From assembly GCF_040112705.1 (NCBI RefSeq), contig NZ_CP157804.1, forward strand, positions 3,590,001 to 3,654,000: 64,000 bases of DNA. Reading direction: 5' to 3'. Position numbers and translations under genes: made by a program. The notes under the pieces are model-generated. The model was not told the origin of the DNA and ran no database searches. It worked only from the letters and a program-made list of their open reading frames with translations. The DNA comes from Flagellimonas sp. MMG031. GTDB lineage: Bacteria > Bacteroidota > Bacteroidia > Flavobacteriales > Flavobacteriaceae. Every line of letters starts with the position of its first letter. Within the stretch, counting starts at the first letter, position 1. This document shows, one piece after another, positions 1 to 7,597 of this stretch.

Positions 1-864
1 CGTGTTGTTGCGCAGGCCCTTGATCTGATCAATATGGTTGAGCAAGGCCCCACCCGCATCCAAAAGAACAAGACCGTTGGAAATGGTACCCAAAGCATAG
101 CTGCCATCATTCAATCTAATGGCACTATACACCGTTATTTTTTTGGGCAAATCATCCAGACCCGTAGGGAATTTGTCCAATACACCGTTGTTGTCCCTGT
201 AAAAGCCATTATGCTTGGTGAGCATGTAGAGTTCTTCATCTTCCTGAAATATATTGATGATTTCATCCGTGAGCACCACCTCATCATCATAAACCAGTTT
301 CGACTTGCCATTGTCTATTTTGAAAACTCCTTTGCCATTTTCCTGAAAATAAATCTCATTGGATACCTTGAACATTCGGAAAAGGGTATCCTCCGTATCA
401 ATACTGTTGATGGATTCCGTTTGAATATTGTAAATGTAAATGCGTTTTAGCGACTGGAACACGATCCAATCCTCCAAGTTAAAAATGCCCCAAAACTCCT
501 CGTCCTCCAACAAATCTTCTTGCATATCGGCAGATAGGGAAGTATACCGAAGCATTCCTTGACCATCGCGCACCCAATAACCAAACTCCATGTAACAGCC
601 GGTATAAATCCGGTCCCCTACCACCTTTACCGATCGCATAATGGACTCGTTCGGTGATGGGAACAAGGTCCAATCGGCCCCGTTAAATTGCAGAAGGCCT
701 TTGTTATTGGCTATATACATCACCTTATCATCGGCCTGCGAAAGAGCCCAGTTTTGATTTTCAGCCTGATAGTCCGAAGGAGTGTAGTTCTGAATTGGCG
801 GTAGTTCCTGACTCAAAAGCCATTGTGAAAAGAATAAAAGCAAACAAAGTGTGTACCTCATCAT
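1..864 (-). CDS. Propeller-type sensor/regulator, N-terminal 288 residues (partial)
   Basis: The reading frame opens with two adjacent ATG codons at 864 and 861 and stays open to the left edge, so the C-terminal part lies outside the window. The first 19 residues form a signal peptide ending LLSQ. The rest is a string of beta-propeller-like repeats (for example YIANNKGLLQFNG, YTGCYMEFGYW, YALGTISNGLVLLDAGG), as in Bacteroidota two-component-regulator-propeller proteins with a triple-tyrosine (Y_Y_Y) domain and a C-terminal LuxR-type helix-turn-helix. The C-terminal output domain is inferred from the family, not seen. It would sense a periplasmic signal. The neighbouring AraC regulator at 1059 is divergent. 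Confidence 0.8.
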   Translation of the reverse strand, partial: MMRYTLCLLLFFSQWLLSQELPPIQNYTPSDYQAENQNWALSQADDKVMYIANNKGLLQFNGADWTLFPSPNESIMRSVKVVGDRIYTGCYMEFGYWVRDGQGMLRYTSLSADMQEDLLEDEEFWGIFNLEDWIVFQSLKRIYIYNIQTESINSIDTEDTLFRMFKVSNEIYFQENGKGVFKIDNGKSKLVYDDEVVLTDEIINIFQEDEELYMLTKHNGFYRDNNGVLDKFPTGLDDLPKKITVYSAIRLNDGSYALGTISNGLVLLDAGGALLNHIDQIKGLRNNT

Positions 865-1058
865 AATTTCATAGCGTTAAGGTGCCTTAAGATACTACCT
901 TTTCCCAACTTTTGGACAAAGTCCAAGACAATGAAAATTAAGGTTTCTTCCCAACAAGGGACTTCGTTGATAACTGACCTGTAAAATCCTCTTGAAAGGA
1001 TGCGCTAAATACCGAAGGGCAAAAGGACTATTCTGAAATTAGCTAAATTCGCATTGCC

Positions 1059-2204
1059 ATGACTTCGCCCAACCCCATATTGTCCACCATCATCTTTGTT
1101 TTTGCCTTTCAAGCGATCGTGCTTGGGGTTTTGTTGGTGACCAAACGGCCACCAAAACAGTCCAACATATTCCTATCGCTTCTCATATTCTTTTTTGCGC
1201 TGATGGCGCTCAACATAGGTTTGGTGAACATACTGTGGAGCAGTTGCATGATAGACGTTTTTCGGTATATGCAATTGGAGCTCCTTTATGGTATTGGCCC
1301 TGCGCTGTATTTCTACACTAAAAGTGTGACCGATAAAGAATTCGTTTTTTCAAAAAGGGATGCCATCCATTTTGTTCCGGTGGTACTGGAATTTATTTTT
1401 TACAGAACGGCATTTTACCGCTTGGGTGCGGACGGGCTCTATCAAACACCGGCCCATCCGTACACCAAGATCTACTTGGCGGAACAATGGCTCGGCAGTT
1501 TTTCGATTATGAGCTATGCCATCATATCGCTATGGCTGCTGTTCCAGTATCAATCTTGGCTAAAACAGCGTTATTCCAATCTGGAGCATAAATCGCTGAG
1601 ATGGTTGCAACTTCCCATTATCATTTATGCGCTGTTTTGGATCGGTTGGAATTTCTTTGCAGAGGTGGACAAGTACTTTTTTGACAAATCCCTGAAGGAG
1701 TATTACGTCCTTCCCACCTTCGTTGGATTGGCCATTGTAACATGTTGGATTGGGTTTAAGGGATATCTAAAAACACTCAAGGAAACCTCTGGCTATGCCT
1801 CAAAAAAGTCAAAACCCACTTTGGATGACCTAAATCCAGATTTGGCAAAGCAACTCACAGAATTAATGGAAAAAAAGAAGCCTTATCTCAATTCCGATTT
1901 AGACCTCAACACATTGGCGGAGCTGCTGGAAGTAAGTCCAAAACAGGTATCCCAAACCATCAACCGAAGCTTCTCCAAAAATTTTTACGAATATGTGAAC
2001 AGCTACCGCATCGAAGCTTTTAAAGAATTGGTGGCCCAACCGGAAAACAAAAAATTGACCCTGCTCGGTCTGGCGTTTGAATGTGGTTTTAACTCCAAGT
2101 CCACGTTTAACGATGTGTTTAAAAAATCAACCGGAAAAACCCCAAGTCAATACGCGAAGCAGCTCAAAAATAAGTCCGAAAGGAAGCAGTCGGTCGTTTC
2201 ATAG
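1059..2204 (+). CDS. Membrane-anchored AraC-family transcriptional regulator
   Basis: 381 residues. The first 240 or so hold about seven hydrophobic helices (for example ILSTIIFVFAFQAIVLGVLL and FVGLAIVTCWIGFKGYL). The C-terminal 100 residues form an AraC-type double helix-turn-helix: LNTLAELLEVSPKQVSQTIN is the first HTH, and LTLLGLAFECGFNSKSTFNDVFKKSTGKTPSQY is the conserved second HTH with its signature. This architecture is common in Bacteroidota and suggests membrane sensing coupled directly to transcription; the ligand is unknown. An S41 protease gene starts 37 bp downstream on the same strand and is probably co-transcribed. Confidence 0.9.
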   Translation: MTSPNPILSTIIFVFAFQAIVLGVLLVTKRPPKQSNIFLSLLIFFFALMALNIGLVNILWSSCMIDVFRYMQLELLYGIGPALYFYTKSVTDKEFVFSKRDAIHFVPVVLEFIFYRTAFYRLGADGLYQTPAHPYTKIYLAEQWLGSFSIMSYAIISLWLLFQYQSWLKQRYSNLEHKSLRWLQLPIIIYALFWIGWNFFAEVDKYFFDKSLKEYYVLPTFVGLAIVTCWIGFKGYLKTLKETSGYASKKSKPTLDDLNPDLAKQLTELMEKKKPYLNSDLDLNTLAELLEVSPKQVSQTINRSFSKNFYEYVNSYRIEAFKELVAQPENKKLTLLGLAFECGFNSKSTFNDVFKKSTGKTPSQYAKQLKNKSERKQSVVS

Positions 2205-2241
2205 GACGAGCACGCCTAGTTTTGCGGAAAATTTAAATTTG

Positions 2242-3642
2242 ATGAAAGCTGTTTTCAACCCTAGAGTCCTTCTATTCCAAATTTGCTTGATGACCAGTTT
2301 TTCCGGCACCTTGCTGCATGCCCAAGACTATTTCACCAAAAATGAAGTCTTGGAAGATATGGCGTTCCTCTGGGCATCTTTGGAAGAGGCCCATTACAAT
2401 TTGTACGCCTATACATCTAAGGCAGAATTTGAAAAAAATTATCTCCAAGTCAAAAATTCCATTGCACAGGACAGTTTAAGTCTACTGGAGGCGACTTCCA
2501 TCTTTCAAAAAGTGATTTCAAAAGCGGACAATGGCCATACTGAAATCGGGTTCCCCGGAAAATCCTATGGCAACTATGCCTACAATGGCGGGACACTATT
2601 TCCTTTGGAACTTGCGCTCGAACAGGGCAAAGCATTGGTCCGTAAAAATTGGTCGGGCAACGAAATCCCCATCGGAGCTGAAGTATTGGGCATTAATGAC
2701 ATTCCCATTTCAAAAATCCTAGCTGAAATGCACACCCTGATTTCCGCTGAACGCCCTTATTTTAAAAATGCGAAAATTGAACTGTACTCCTTCCCTCGAC
2801 TTTACTGGCAGCTATACGGGAAGCAAGATAGTTTTGAGATCAAGTTTAAGTCCAATAACATTATAAAAACCCAAACGGTTAGCGCAGTGGATTTGATTGA
2901 GGGCTACGAAATGAAGCGAACCGAATTGTTCAATCGCCAAAGGTCCCTCGAATTCATTGGAGCGTCCGCGTATCTTGTTACAGGTGATTTTAGTGGTGAT
3001 GAAACAAAGTTCAAGAGTTTTGTTGATTCCGCGTTTGCACAAATTAAGGAGCGAAGGAGCAAGAACCTGATCATTGATTTAAGAAACAATGGCGGGGGTC
3101 ACAATGCCTTCAGTGATTACCTGGTTTCGTATTTTGCGGACACTACATTTCGATGGAATTCCAGTTACCAACTGAAAACGAGTCAATTCTTAAAGGAACA
3201 TGCCAGGCAACACTACGACACCACTTCTACTTTCTGGAAAGAAGCACTTTCACGTGAAAACGGAGAAATTTATAACTACGATTTTGGCGATTATCAACCT
3301 CAACCACCATCCAAACGGTTTTCTGGCAACGTTTATGTGTTGGTCAACAGACAGTCACACTCACAAGCCACGGTTACCGCTGCGCAAATACAGGATTATG
3401 GCTTCGGAACCATTGTTGGCGAAGAAACTGGGGAATATGCCTCACTTTACGCCTCCATGTTCGAATTTAAACTACCCAACACACAAATTCCGGTAAGTGT
3501 TTCCAAAGGAAAAATGGTCCGGGTAAGTGGAAGCACCAAAGAAGAGGGCGTTGTCCCGGATGTCTTCATCAAAGATTACCTGCTAGATGACACGGATGAG
3601 ATTCTGGAGGGTTTATTGGAAAAAGTCAACGAATCCGATTAG
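2242..3642 (+). CDS. S41 family peptidase, secreted
   Basis: I place the start at the ATG at 2242 (466 residues). From there the protein opens with a signal peptide (MKAVFNPRVLLFQICLM to about LLHAQ). An upstream in-frame ATG at 2077 lies inside the AraC gene and would hide that signal. Around residues 280-295 is NLIIDLRNNGGG, the tail-specific protease core motif, followed by VLVNRQSHSQATVTAA, where the S41 catalytic serine is expected, and then TIVGEETGEY. It probably cleaves C-termini of envelope proteins or peptides in the periplasm. No clear PDZ domain is visible. Likely partner in transcription of the AraC gene just upstream. Confidence 0.88.
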   Translation: MKAVFNPRVLLFQICLMTSFSGTLLHAQDYFTKNEVLEDMAFLWASLEEAHYNLYAYTSKAEFEKNYLQVKNSIAQDSLSLLEATSIFQKVISKADNGHTEIGFPGKSYGNYAYNGGTLFPLELALEQGKALVRKNWSGNEIPIGAEVLGINDIPISKILAEMHTLISAERPYFKNAKIELYSFPRLYWQLYGKQDSFEIKFKSNNIIKTQTVSAVDLIEGYEMKRTELFNRQRSLEFIGASAYLVTGDFSGDETKFKSFVDSAFAQIKERRSKNLIIDLRNNGGGHNAFSDYLVSYFADTTFRWNSSYQLKTSQFLKEHARQHYDTTSTFWKEALSRENGEIYNYDFGDYQPQPPSKRFSGNVYVLVNRQSHSQATVTAAQIQDYGFGTIVGEETGEYASLYASMFEFKLPNTQIPVSVSKGKMVRVSGSTKEEGVVPDVFIKDYLLDDTDEILEGLLEKVNESD

Positions 3643-3643
3643 C

Positions 3644-3664
3644 TGTAGTTTATCCATCGGATAA
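3644..3664. terminator. Possible convergent hairpin
   Basis: A perfect 6-bp stem TTATCC/GGATAA with loop ATC sits between the convergent S41 and DUF1080 genes, and a further TGTAGTT/AACTACA pair brackets it out to about 3683. There is no long T-run, so intrinsic termination is uncertain. Confidence 0.3.
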
Positions 3665-3684
3665 TTTGATCAATTAACTACATA

Positions 3685-4449
3685 CTACAATTCCCGGATC
3701 TTGATATTCCGAAACCAGGTTTCAAAATACCAATATTGCAGCGCGATTTGCCCTGCGGTTGTTTTTCCAAACTCTGGATAGTTGGAAAAATGGGATGCAG
3801 CTACTTTGTTTTTCCATTCAGGAGTCGTTAAATCCTCTTCAGCGGTAATCAGTCCGTTGAGATAGAACTGGATTTTACCATCTTTTTGTTTGATGGTTGT
3901 TTTGTTCCAATCCCCTTGCTTGATTTCCACATTGTTTTGTTGGGGCAGGAAAACATAAAGACAACCCGGTCTTTTCTCGGGCACATCGTAGTCCATGTGG
4001 TCAGCGCCCAATATTTGATACTCTGGACCGCTCTGCCAAGCTGTAGGAACATGGGGCAATTCCTGCACATTGATAAAGATGCCACTATTGCCATTCCCAA
4101 TAACTTTCCATTCCAGGGATAGCTCATAATTTTCATAGGCCTTGTCGGTCACCAGGTCACCTGCCGTCAAGGATTCATCATTGGGGTTGCTGTGCAAGGT
4201 ACCATCCACCACTTCCCAAACCGATTGCGAACCGGCATCGTTGTACAAATGCCAACCATTCATGGTTTCCCCATCAAACAGCAACTCCCAGCCTGCTTCC
4301 CTTTCCACCTCCAATAACTGATTGTGTGCGGCATTTTCAACAGCAGCCTTTTTGGTACGCCACGTCTCGGCAACATCTTTTTTCTTCTCGTTTTTACAGG
4401 ATGCCAATAGGAAAAGTGTCAGCAGGCATCCAGTGATAATTTTTTGCAT
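3685..4449 (-). CDS. DUF1080 (3-keto-disaccharide hydrolase-like) lipoprotein
   Basis: 254 residues from the ATG at 4449; a TTG two codons upstream is also possible. The N-terminus is a lipoprotein signal with lipobox LLASC. The rest is one DUF1080 domain, a concanavalin-like beta-sandwich: GWELLFDGETMNGWHLYND opens it, ENYELSLEWKVIGNGNSGIFINVQE is the core, and ETWFRNIKIREL closes it, all classic family motifs. Family members are linked to hydrolysis of 3-keto-glycosides after sugar oxidation and act in the periplasm or at the outer membrane. No 3-keto sugar dehydrogenase lies nearby, so the substrate is unknown. Confidence 0.9.
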   Translation of the reverse strand: MQKIITGCLLTLFLLASCKNEKKKDVAETWRTKKAAVENAAHNQLLEVEREAGWELLFDGETMNGWHLYNDAGSQSVWEVVDGTLHSNPNDESLTAGDLVTDKAYENYELSLEWKVIGNGNSGIFINVQELPHVPTAWQSGPEYQILGADHMDYDVPEKRPGCLYVFLPQQNNVEIKQGDWNKTTIKQKDGKIQFYLNGLITAEEDLTTPEWKNKVAASHFSNYPEFGKTTAGQIALQYWYFETWFRNIKIREL

Positions 4450-4542
4450 ATGCAATCAGTTTTGTTTAGTTGTGCAGCGAATAAAGATAGCAAAAGAATC
4501 CGACCTCGCCCCTTGAACTTATTGAGGCCTTGGTTCCAAAAG

Positions 4543-4556
4543 GTGACTTAGGTCAC
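4543..4556. promoter_or_regulatory. FNR/CRP-like palindrome upstream of thioredoxin
   Basis: GTGA-CTTAGG-TCAC is a perfect palindrome apart from its centre and lies 52 bp before the thioredoxin ATG. It abuts a TTTG (4557-4560), which is followed after 18 bp by TACATTGC (4579-4586), a partial match to the Bacteroidota TTTG/TAnnTTTG promoter. The inner 12 bases, TGACTTAGGTCA, match 10 of 12 positions of TGATTTTGGTCA upstream of the usp pair at 6668. The binding protein is inferred to be of the Crp/Fnr family. Confidence 0.45.
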
Positions 4557-4607
4557 TTTGCAAAAACAACAGTGTTTGTACATTGCAGGCACTAATTTTT
4601 GGAAACG

Positions 4608-4907
4608 ATGAAAGGAAATTTTGTAGCTTTGATCAATAGCGACCAATTGACGCTTATCGACTTTTCGGCAGAATGGTGCGGACCTTGTAAAATGTTGGCT
4701 CCTATTTTAAAGCAGGTCAAAGATGAGATGGGCGAAGATTTAAAAATCGTAAAAATTGACGTGGACAAAAACCAAAATTTGGCCAATACGTACCAGGTAA
4801 GGGGCGTTCCTACCTTAATTTTCTTCAAAAACGGAAAACAGCTCTGGAGAAAATCGGGCGTACTTCAAAAACAGGAATTGGTCCAGTTGGCCAAATCCTT
4901 CTTGTAG
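4608..4907 (+). CDS. Thioredoxin family protein
   Basis: 99 residues from the ATG at 4608; a TTG three codons upstream is an alternative. WCGPC at residues 23-27 is the redox-active site, and GVPTLIFFKNG carries the conserved cis-proline. The length and single domain fit a cytoplasmic thioredoxin that reduces protein disulfides. It is convergent with the two usp genes, with stop codons only 2 bp apart. An FNR-like palindrome overlaps the probable promoter, which fits induction under low oxygen or redox stress together with the usp genes. Confidence 0.93.
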   Translation: MKGNFVALINSDQLTLIDFSAEWCGPCKMLAPILKQVKDEMGEDLKIVKIDVDKNQNLANTYQVRGVPTLIFFKNGKQLWRKSGVLQKQELVQLAKSFL

Positions 4908-4909
4908 CA

Positions 4910-5770
4910 TCATTCAAATAGATGAACAACCATAAAGGGTACGCGGGTGGCGAAGGCCACTTTTTTGATTACTGGTTCCCTGGTCAATTTTTCGAAGAAT
5001 GAATGGTCCTGATGGATCATCACCAACATATCGATAGTGTCGTCCTGCTGTACCATTTTTTGAATGGTATTGGTAACCGACCCATCCTTTTCGACCTCCA
5101 CAAACTCGTGCTCAATGGTGTCCAATCGCTTTTCCAGTGCTTCCTTGGACTTTTTTTGTGCCTCGTTCAAATCCGCTGAATTGCCTACGTAAACAATCCG
5201 CAATTTGGCCTTAAAGTTGACTGGAAGGTGCAACAAGGGCTGGAGTTCATAGTTTTCAAAAAGGTGCTCGTAGCCTGTGGCCAGCATCAGTGAATCCAGT
5301 TCACCATCGGTCTGATAATCCTCAGGAACCGCGATAATGGGACAAAAGTCGATTTCCTTGATGATTTGAAAAGTATTGCTCCCCATAAAGACCTCTTTTA
5401 AGCCAGAAACCCCTTTGGTCCCCATGATGACATAATCAATCTCTTCCTTGTACACCGTTTTTCCGATGGCATTTACCAGAGTAGCCTGCTCAGAACGGGC
5501 AATAAAATTATGATTGGGGTTTTTGTCCAATGCGTTGATTTTTTCCAGCTCCCTTTTCAAATCGCGTTCCGATTGTTCTTTCATCAAATTGTACAAACGG
5601 GTATCATTATATCTTGCCATTTTTGTGGAAAGCCCGGAAGCACCCACCTGAAATGAATTCAGGATAAAGAAATCACAAGGGTCGTCCTTAAAAACTGTCA
5701 AGGCATATACAATGGCATTCCATGCATTTTTGGAAAAATCTGTCGGTAATATGATTCGTTTCCTTTTCAT
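4910..5770 (-). CDS. Universal stress protein, tandem UspA domains
   Basis: 286 residues with two Usp folds. The first begins KRKRIILPTDFSKNAWNAI, and MGTKGVSGLKEVFMGSN fits the G-2x-G-9x-G-S nucleotide-binding loop. The second half is more diverged and ends VPFMVVHLFE. It is the second gene of a pair whose first member starts at 6620 (4 bp between them), so the two are co-transcribed. Its role is stress survival, probably by binding ATP. It may be controlled through the palindrome at 6668. Confidence 0.9.
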   Translation of the reverse strand: MKRKRIILPTDFSKNAWNAIVYALTVFKDDPCDFFILNSFQVGASGLSTKMARYNDTRLYNLMKEQSERDLKRELEKINALDKNPNHNFIARSEQATLVNAIGKTVYKEEIDYVIMGTKGVSGLKEVFMGSNTFQIIKEIDFCPIIAVPEDYQTDGELDSLMLATGYEHLFENYELQPLLHLPVNFKAKLRIVYVGNSADLNEAQKKSKEALEKRLDTIEHEFVEVEKDGSVTNTIQKMVQQDDTIDMLVMIHQDHSFFEKLTREPVIKKVAFATRVPFMVVHLFE

Positions 5771-5774
5771 AACA

Positions 5775-6620
5775 TCATCGTTTTATGTTTTGCATCACCA
5801 TAAACGGTATTTTGATCTTGAGCCCCAGTAAATCCACTGTCGACCGGTAGAGCATATCCTCAAAAAAGGAATGTCTGGAATTCATCATCACCAACATACC
5901 CGCCTCCTTTTGCTCAATCTGTTCCAGTATGATTTCCGCCTTGTTCCTAACGGGAGCGGTCTCAAAACTTAAATAAGGTTTGGTCAAAGTGCCTTCCAAA
6001 AACAACTTGTTGTCCTCCTGCCGTGGACTGAGCTCGTCGAAATCGGTGATGTACAAACAATGTATCTTGGACTTGAACTTGCCCGCCAAATCGCCCAAAA
6101 GCTTCAATTCCCTTCGCTTGTAGGGCAACATATAGTCTGTTGGAAAAAGGATGGCCTTGGGTTGCCTATACTCAAAATCTTCGGGAATGGCCAAAACAGG
6201 ACATTTTACATATTTGAAAATCTCTATGGTATAGCTCCCAAAGGTGGTCTTATGATCGCTGGTTTCGCCTTTGGTACCCATGATCACCAAATCAATGTTC
6301 ATCTCGTCCACAAAGTCATTCACGGCATCCACCAGATTGTCCAATTTGGCCACCGTCTCAAAATTGTGCAAAGGGTTTGGGGGTTCGCCCACTACCAAAT
6401 CGATGAGCGCATCCAATTTCTTTTGGGTTTCCTCCCGTTTTTCCTCCTTCATTTTTTCGAGTTCCTCTTTTGGAGTTGTTTTATAGTGTCCGTACACCTC
6501 CTCGCCATAGGCATGAAGCACAAAAAAACAAGCCCGCTCGCACTTGTACAATTCTTTGGCATACGTTAGGGCATGTAGGGCATTTTTAGAAAAATCGGTG
6601 GGAATCAATATGGTTTTCAT
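5775..6620 (-). CDS. Universal stress protein, tandem UspA domains
   Basis: 281 residues from the ATG at 6620; the preceding codon is GTG, a less likely start. It is a paralogue of the downstream gene. TILIPTDFSKNALHALTYA opens domain 1, MGTKGETSDHKTTFGSYT fits the ATP-binding loop, and a second, weaker domain begins at KAILFPTDYMLPYKRREL. First gene of the two-gene usp operon. A FNR-like inverted repeat lies about 50 bp upstream, and the Nudix regulator at 6821 is divergent. Confidence 0.9.
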   Translation of the reverse strand: MKTILIPTDFSKNALHALTYAKELYKCERACFFVLHAYGEEVYGHYKTTPKEELEKMKEEKREETQKKLDALIDLVVGEPPNPLHNFETVAKLDNLVDAVNDFVDEMNIDLVIMGTKGETSDHKTTFGSYTIEIFKYVKCPVLAIPEDFEYRQPKAILFPTDYMLPYKRRELKLLGDLAGKFKSKIHCLYITDFDELSPRQEDNKLFLEGTLTKPYLSFETAPVRNKAEIILEQIEQKEAGMLVMMNSRHSFFEDMLYRSTVDLLGLKIKIPFMVMQNIKR

Positions 6621-6667
6621 CACAAAACACTTTTTCCAAATATAATGGGATGCAAATGGCTAGAAAA

Positions 6668-6679
6668 TGATTTTGGTCA
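6668..6679. promoter_or_regulatory. FNR-like palindrome upstream of the usp operon
   Basis: TGATTTTGGTCA, extended to ATGATTTTGGTCAA (6667-6680), matches 8 of the 10 defined positions of the FNR consensus TTGAT-N4-ATCAA. It lies in the 200-bp region between the usp operon and the Nudix regulator, 48 bp from the usp start. It resembles the site at 4543 closely (10 of 12 core bases). Confidence 0.45.
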
Positions 6680-6820
6680 ATATGAAAAGGCCAAATGTGG
6701 AACCAATTTTAGTCGTGCCTTCCTAATTTTTTAATTGACGATAAACCAATTATAAAATGGATATGGATATTTTTTGGAAATAGTTTATCTATTTTTACCC
6801 TTGAAATTGCATCCTATACC

Positions 6821-7555
6821 ATGGCAGAAAACAACTTAAAAGTCGAATCACCACCCAACCCACAACTCAATTTTTATCAAAAAGAAGATCAGGTACTTTT
6901 GGCGGTCGACTGCATCATCTTTGGGTTCGACAAAAAAAGTCTCAACATATTATTAATCAAAAGACCAATTGAGCCCGAAAAGGGAAAATGGTCCCTCATT
7001 GGTGGGTTCCTCAAAAAAACTGAAGATTTGGACCAAGCTGCGGCAAGAGTTTTGGAAAACCTAACAGGTTTGAGCGATATTTATCTAGAACAAATCCACA
7101 CTTATAGTAAAATTGACCGAGACCCTGGACAGCGCACCATCTCCGTGGCCTATTATGCCCTGATCGATGTGGATAGCCATCAATTCGATGGGGTACAGCT
7201 AGATACCGCCCAATGGTTTGATATCAAGGAAGCCCCAAGCTTGATTTTTGACCATAACGAAATGGTGGAAAAGGCAAAGGTGCGTTTACGAAGACGAGCA
7301 CTGAGCCAGCCCATTGGTTTTGAGCTGCTTCCCGAAAAATTTACCATGCGGCAATTACAAAACTTGTACGAGTCCATTTTGGACAAGGAGCTGGACAAGC
7401 GCAACTTCATCAATAAAATCAACTCACTGGACGTACTCATCAAATTGGACGAAAAGGATATGAGCGTTTCCCGAAAAGGGGCATACCTCTATATTTTCGA
7501 CAAGGAAAAATATCGAAAAAAAGTAGAGGAAGACGGGTTCATCTTCAAAATATAG
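6821..7555 (+). CDS. NrtR/AraR-like Nudix-fold transcriptional regulator
   Basis: 244 residues. Residues 24-140 are a Nudix fold. The Nudix box at 62-84 keeps G62, E68, R76 and G83, but the catalytic REUXEE core reads RVLENL, so metal-dependent hydrolysis is probably lost. The C-terminal part (about 160-244) begins GFELLPEKFTMRQLQNLYES, the typical winged-helix start of the NrtR/AraR group, which sense ADP-ribose derivatives or sugars and repress catabolic or NAD-related operons. No target operon is adjacent besides the divergent usp genes, so the regulon cannot be named. Confidence 0.85.
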   Translation: MAENNLKVESPPNPQLNFYQKEDQVLLAVDCIIFGFDKKSLNILLIKRPIEPEKGKWSLIGGFLKKTEDLDQAAARVLENLTGLSDIYLEQIHTYSKIDRDPGQRTISVAYYALIDVDSHQFDGVQLDTAQWFDIKEAPSLIFDHNEMVEKAKVRLRRRALSQPIGFELLPEKFTMRQLQNLYESILDKELDKRNFINKINSLDVLIKLDEKDMSVSRKGAYLYIFDKEKYRKKVEEDGFIFKI

Positions 7556-7597
7556 ACCCGCCCCCTACTTTCACCGCTTTGTTATCGAGAAACTACA

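Noticed and set aside
2077..2241. N-terminal extension of the S41 peptidase
   Set aside because: It lies inside the AraC gene and would remove the signal peptide; the ATG at 2242 gives a normal secreted protease.
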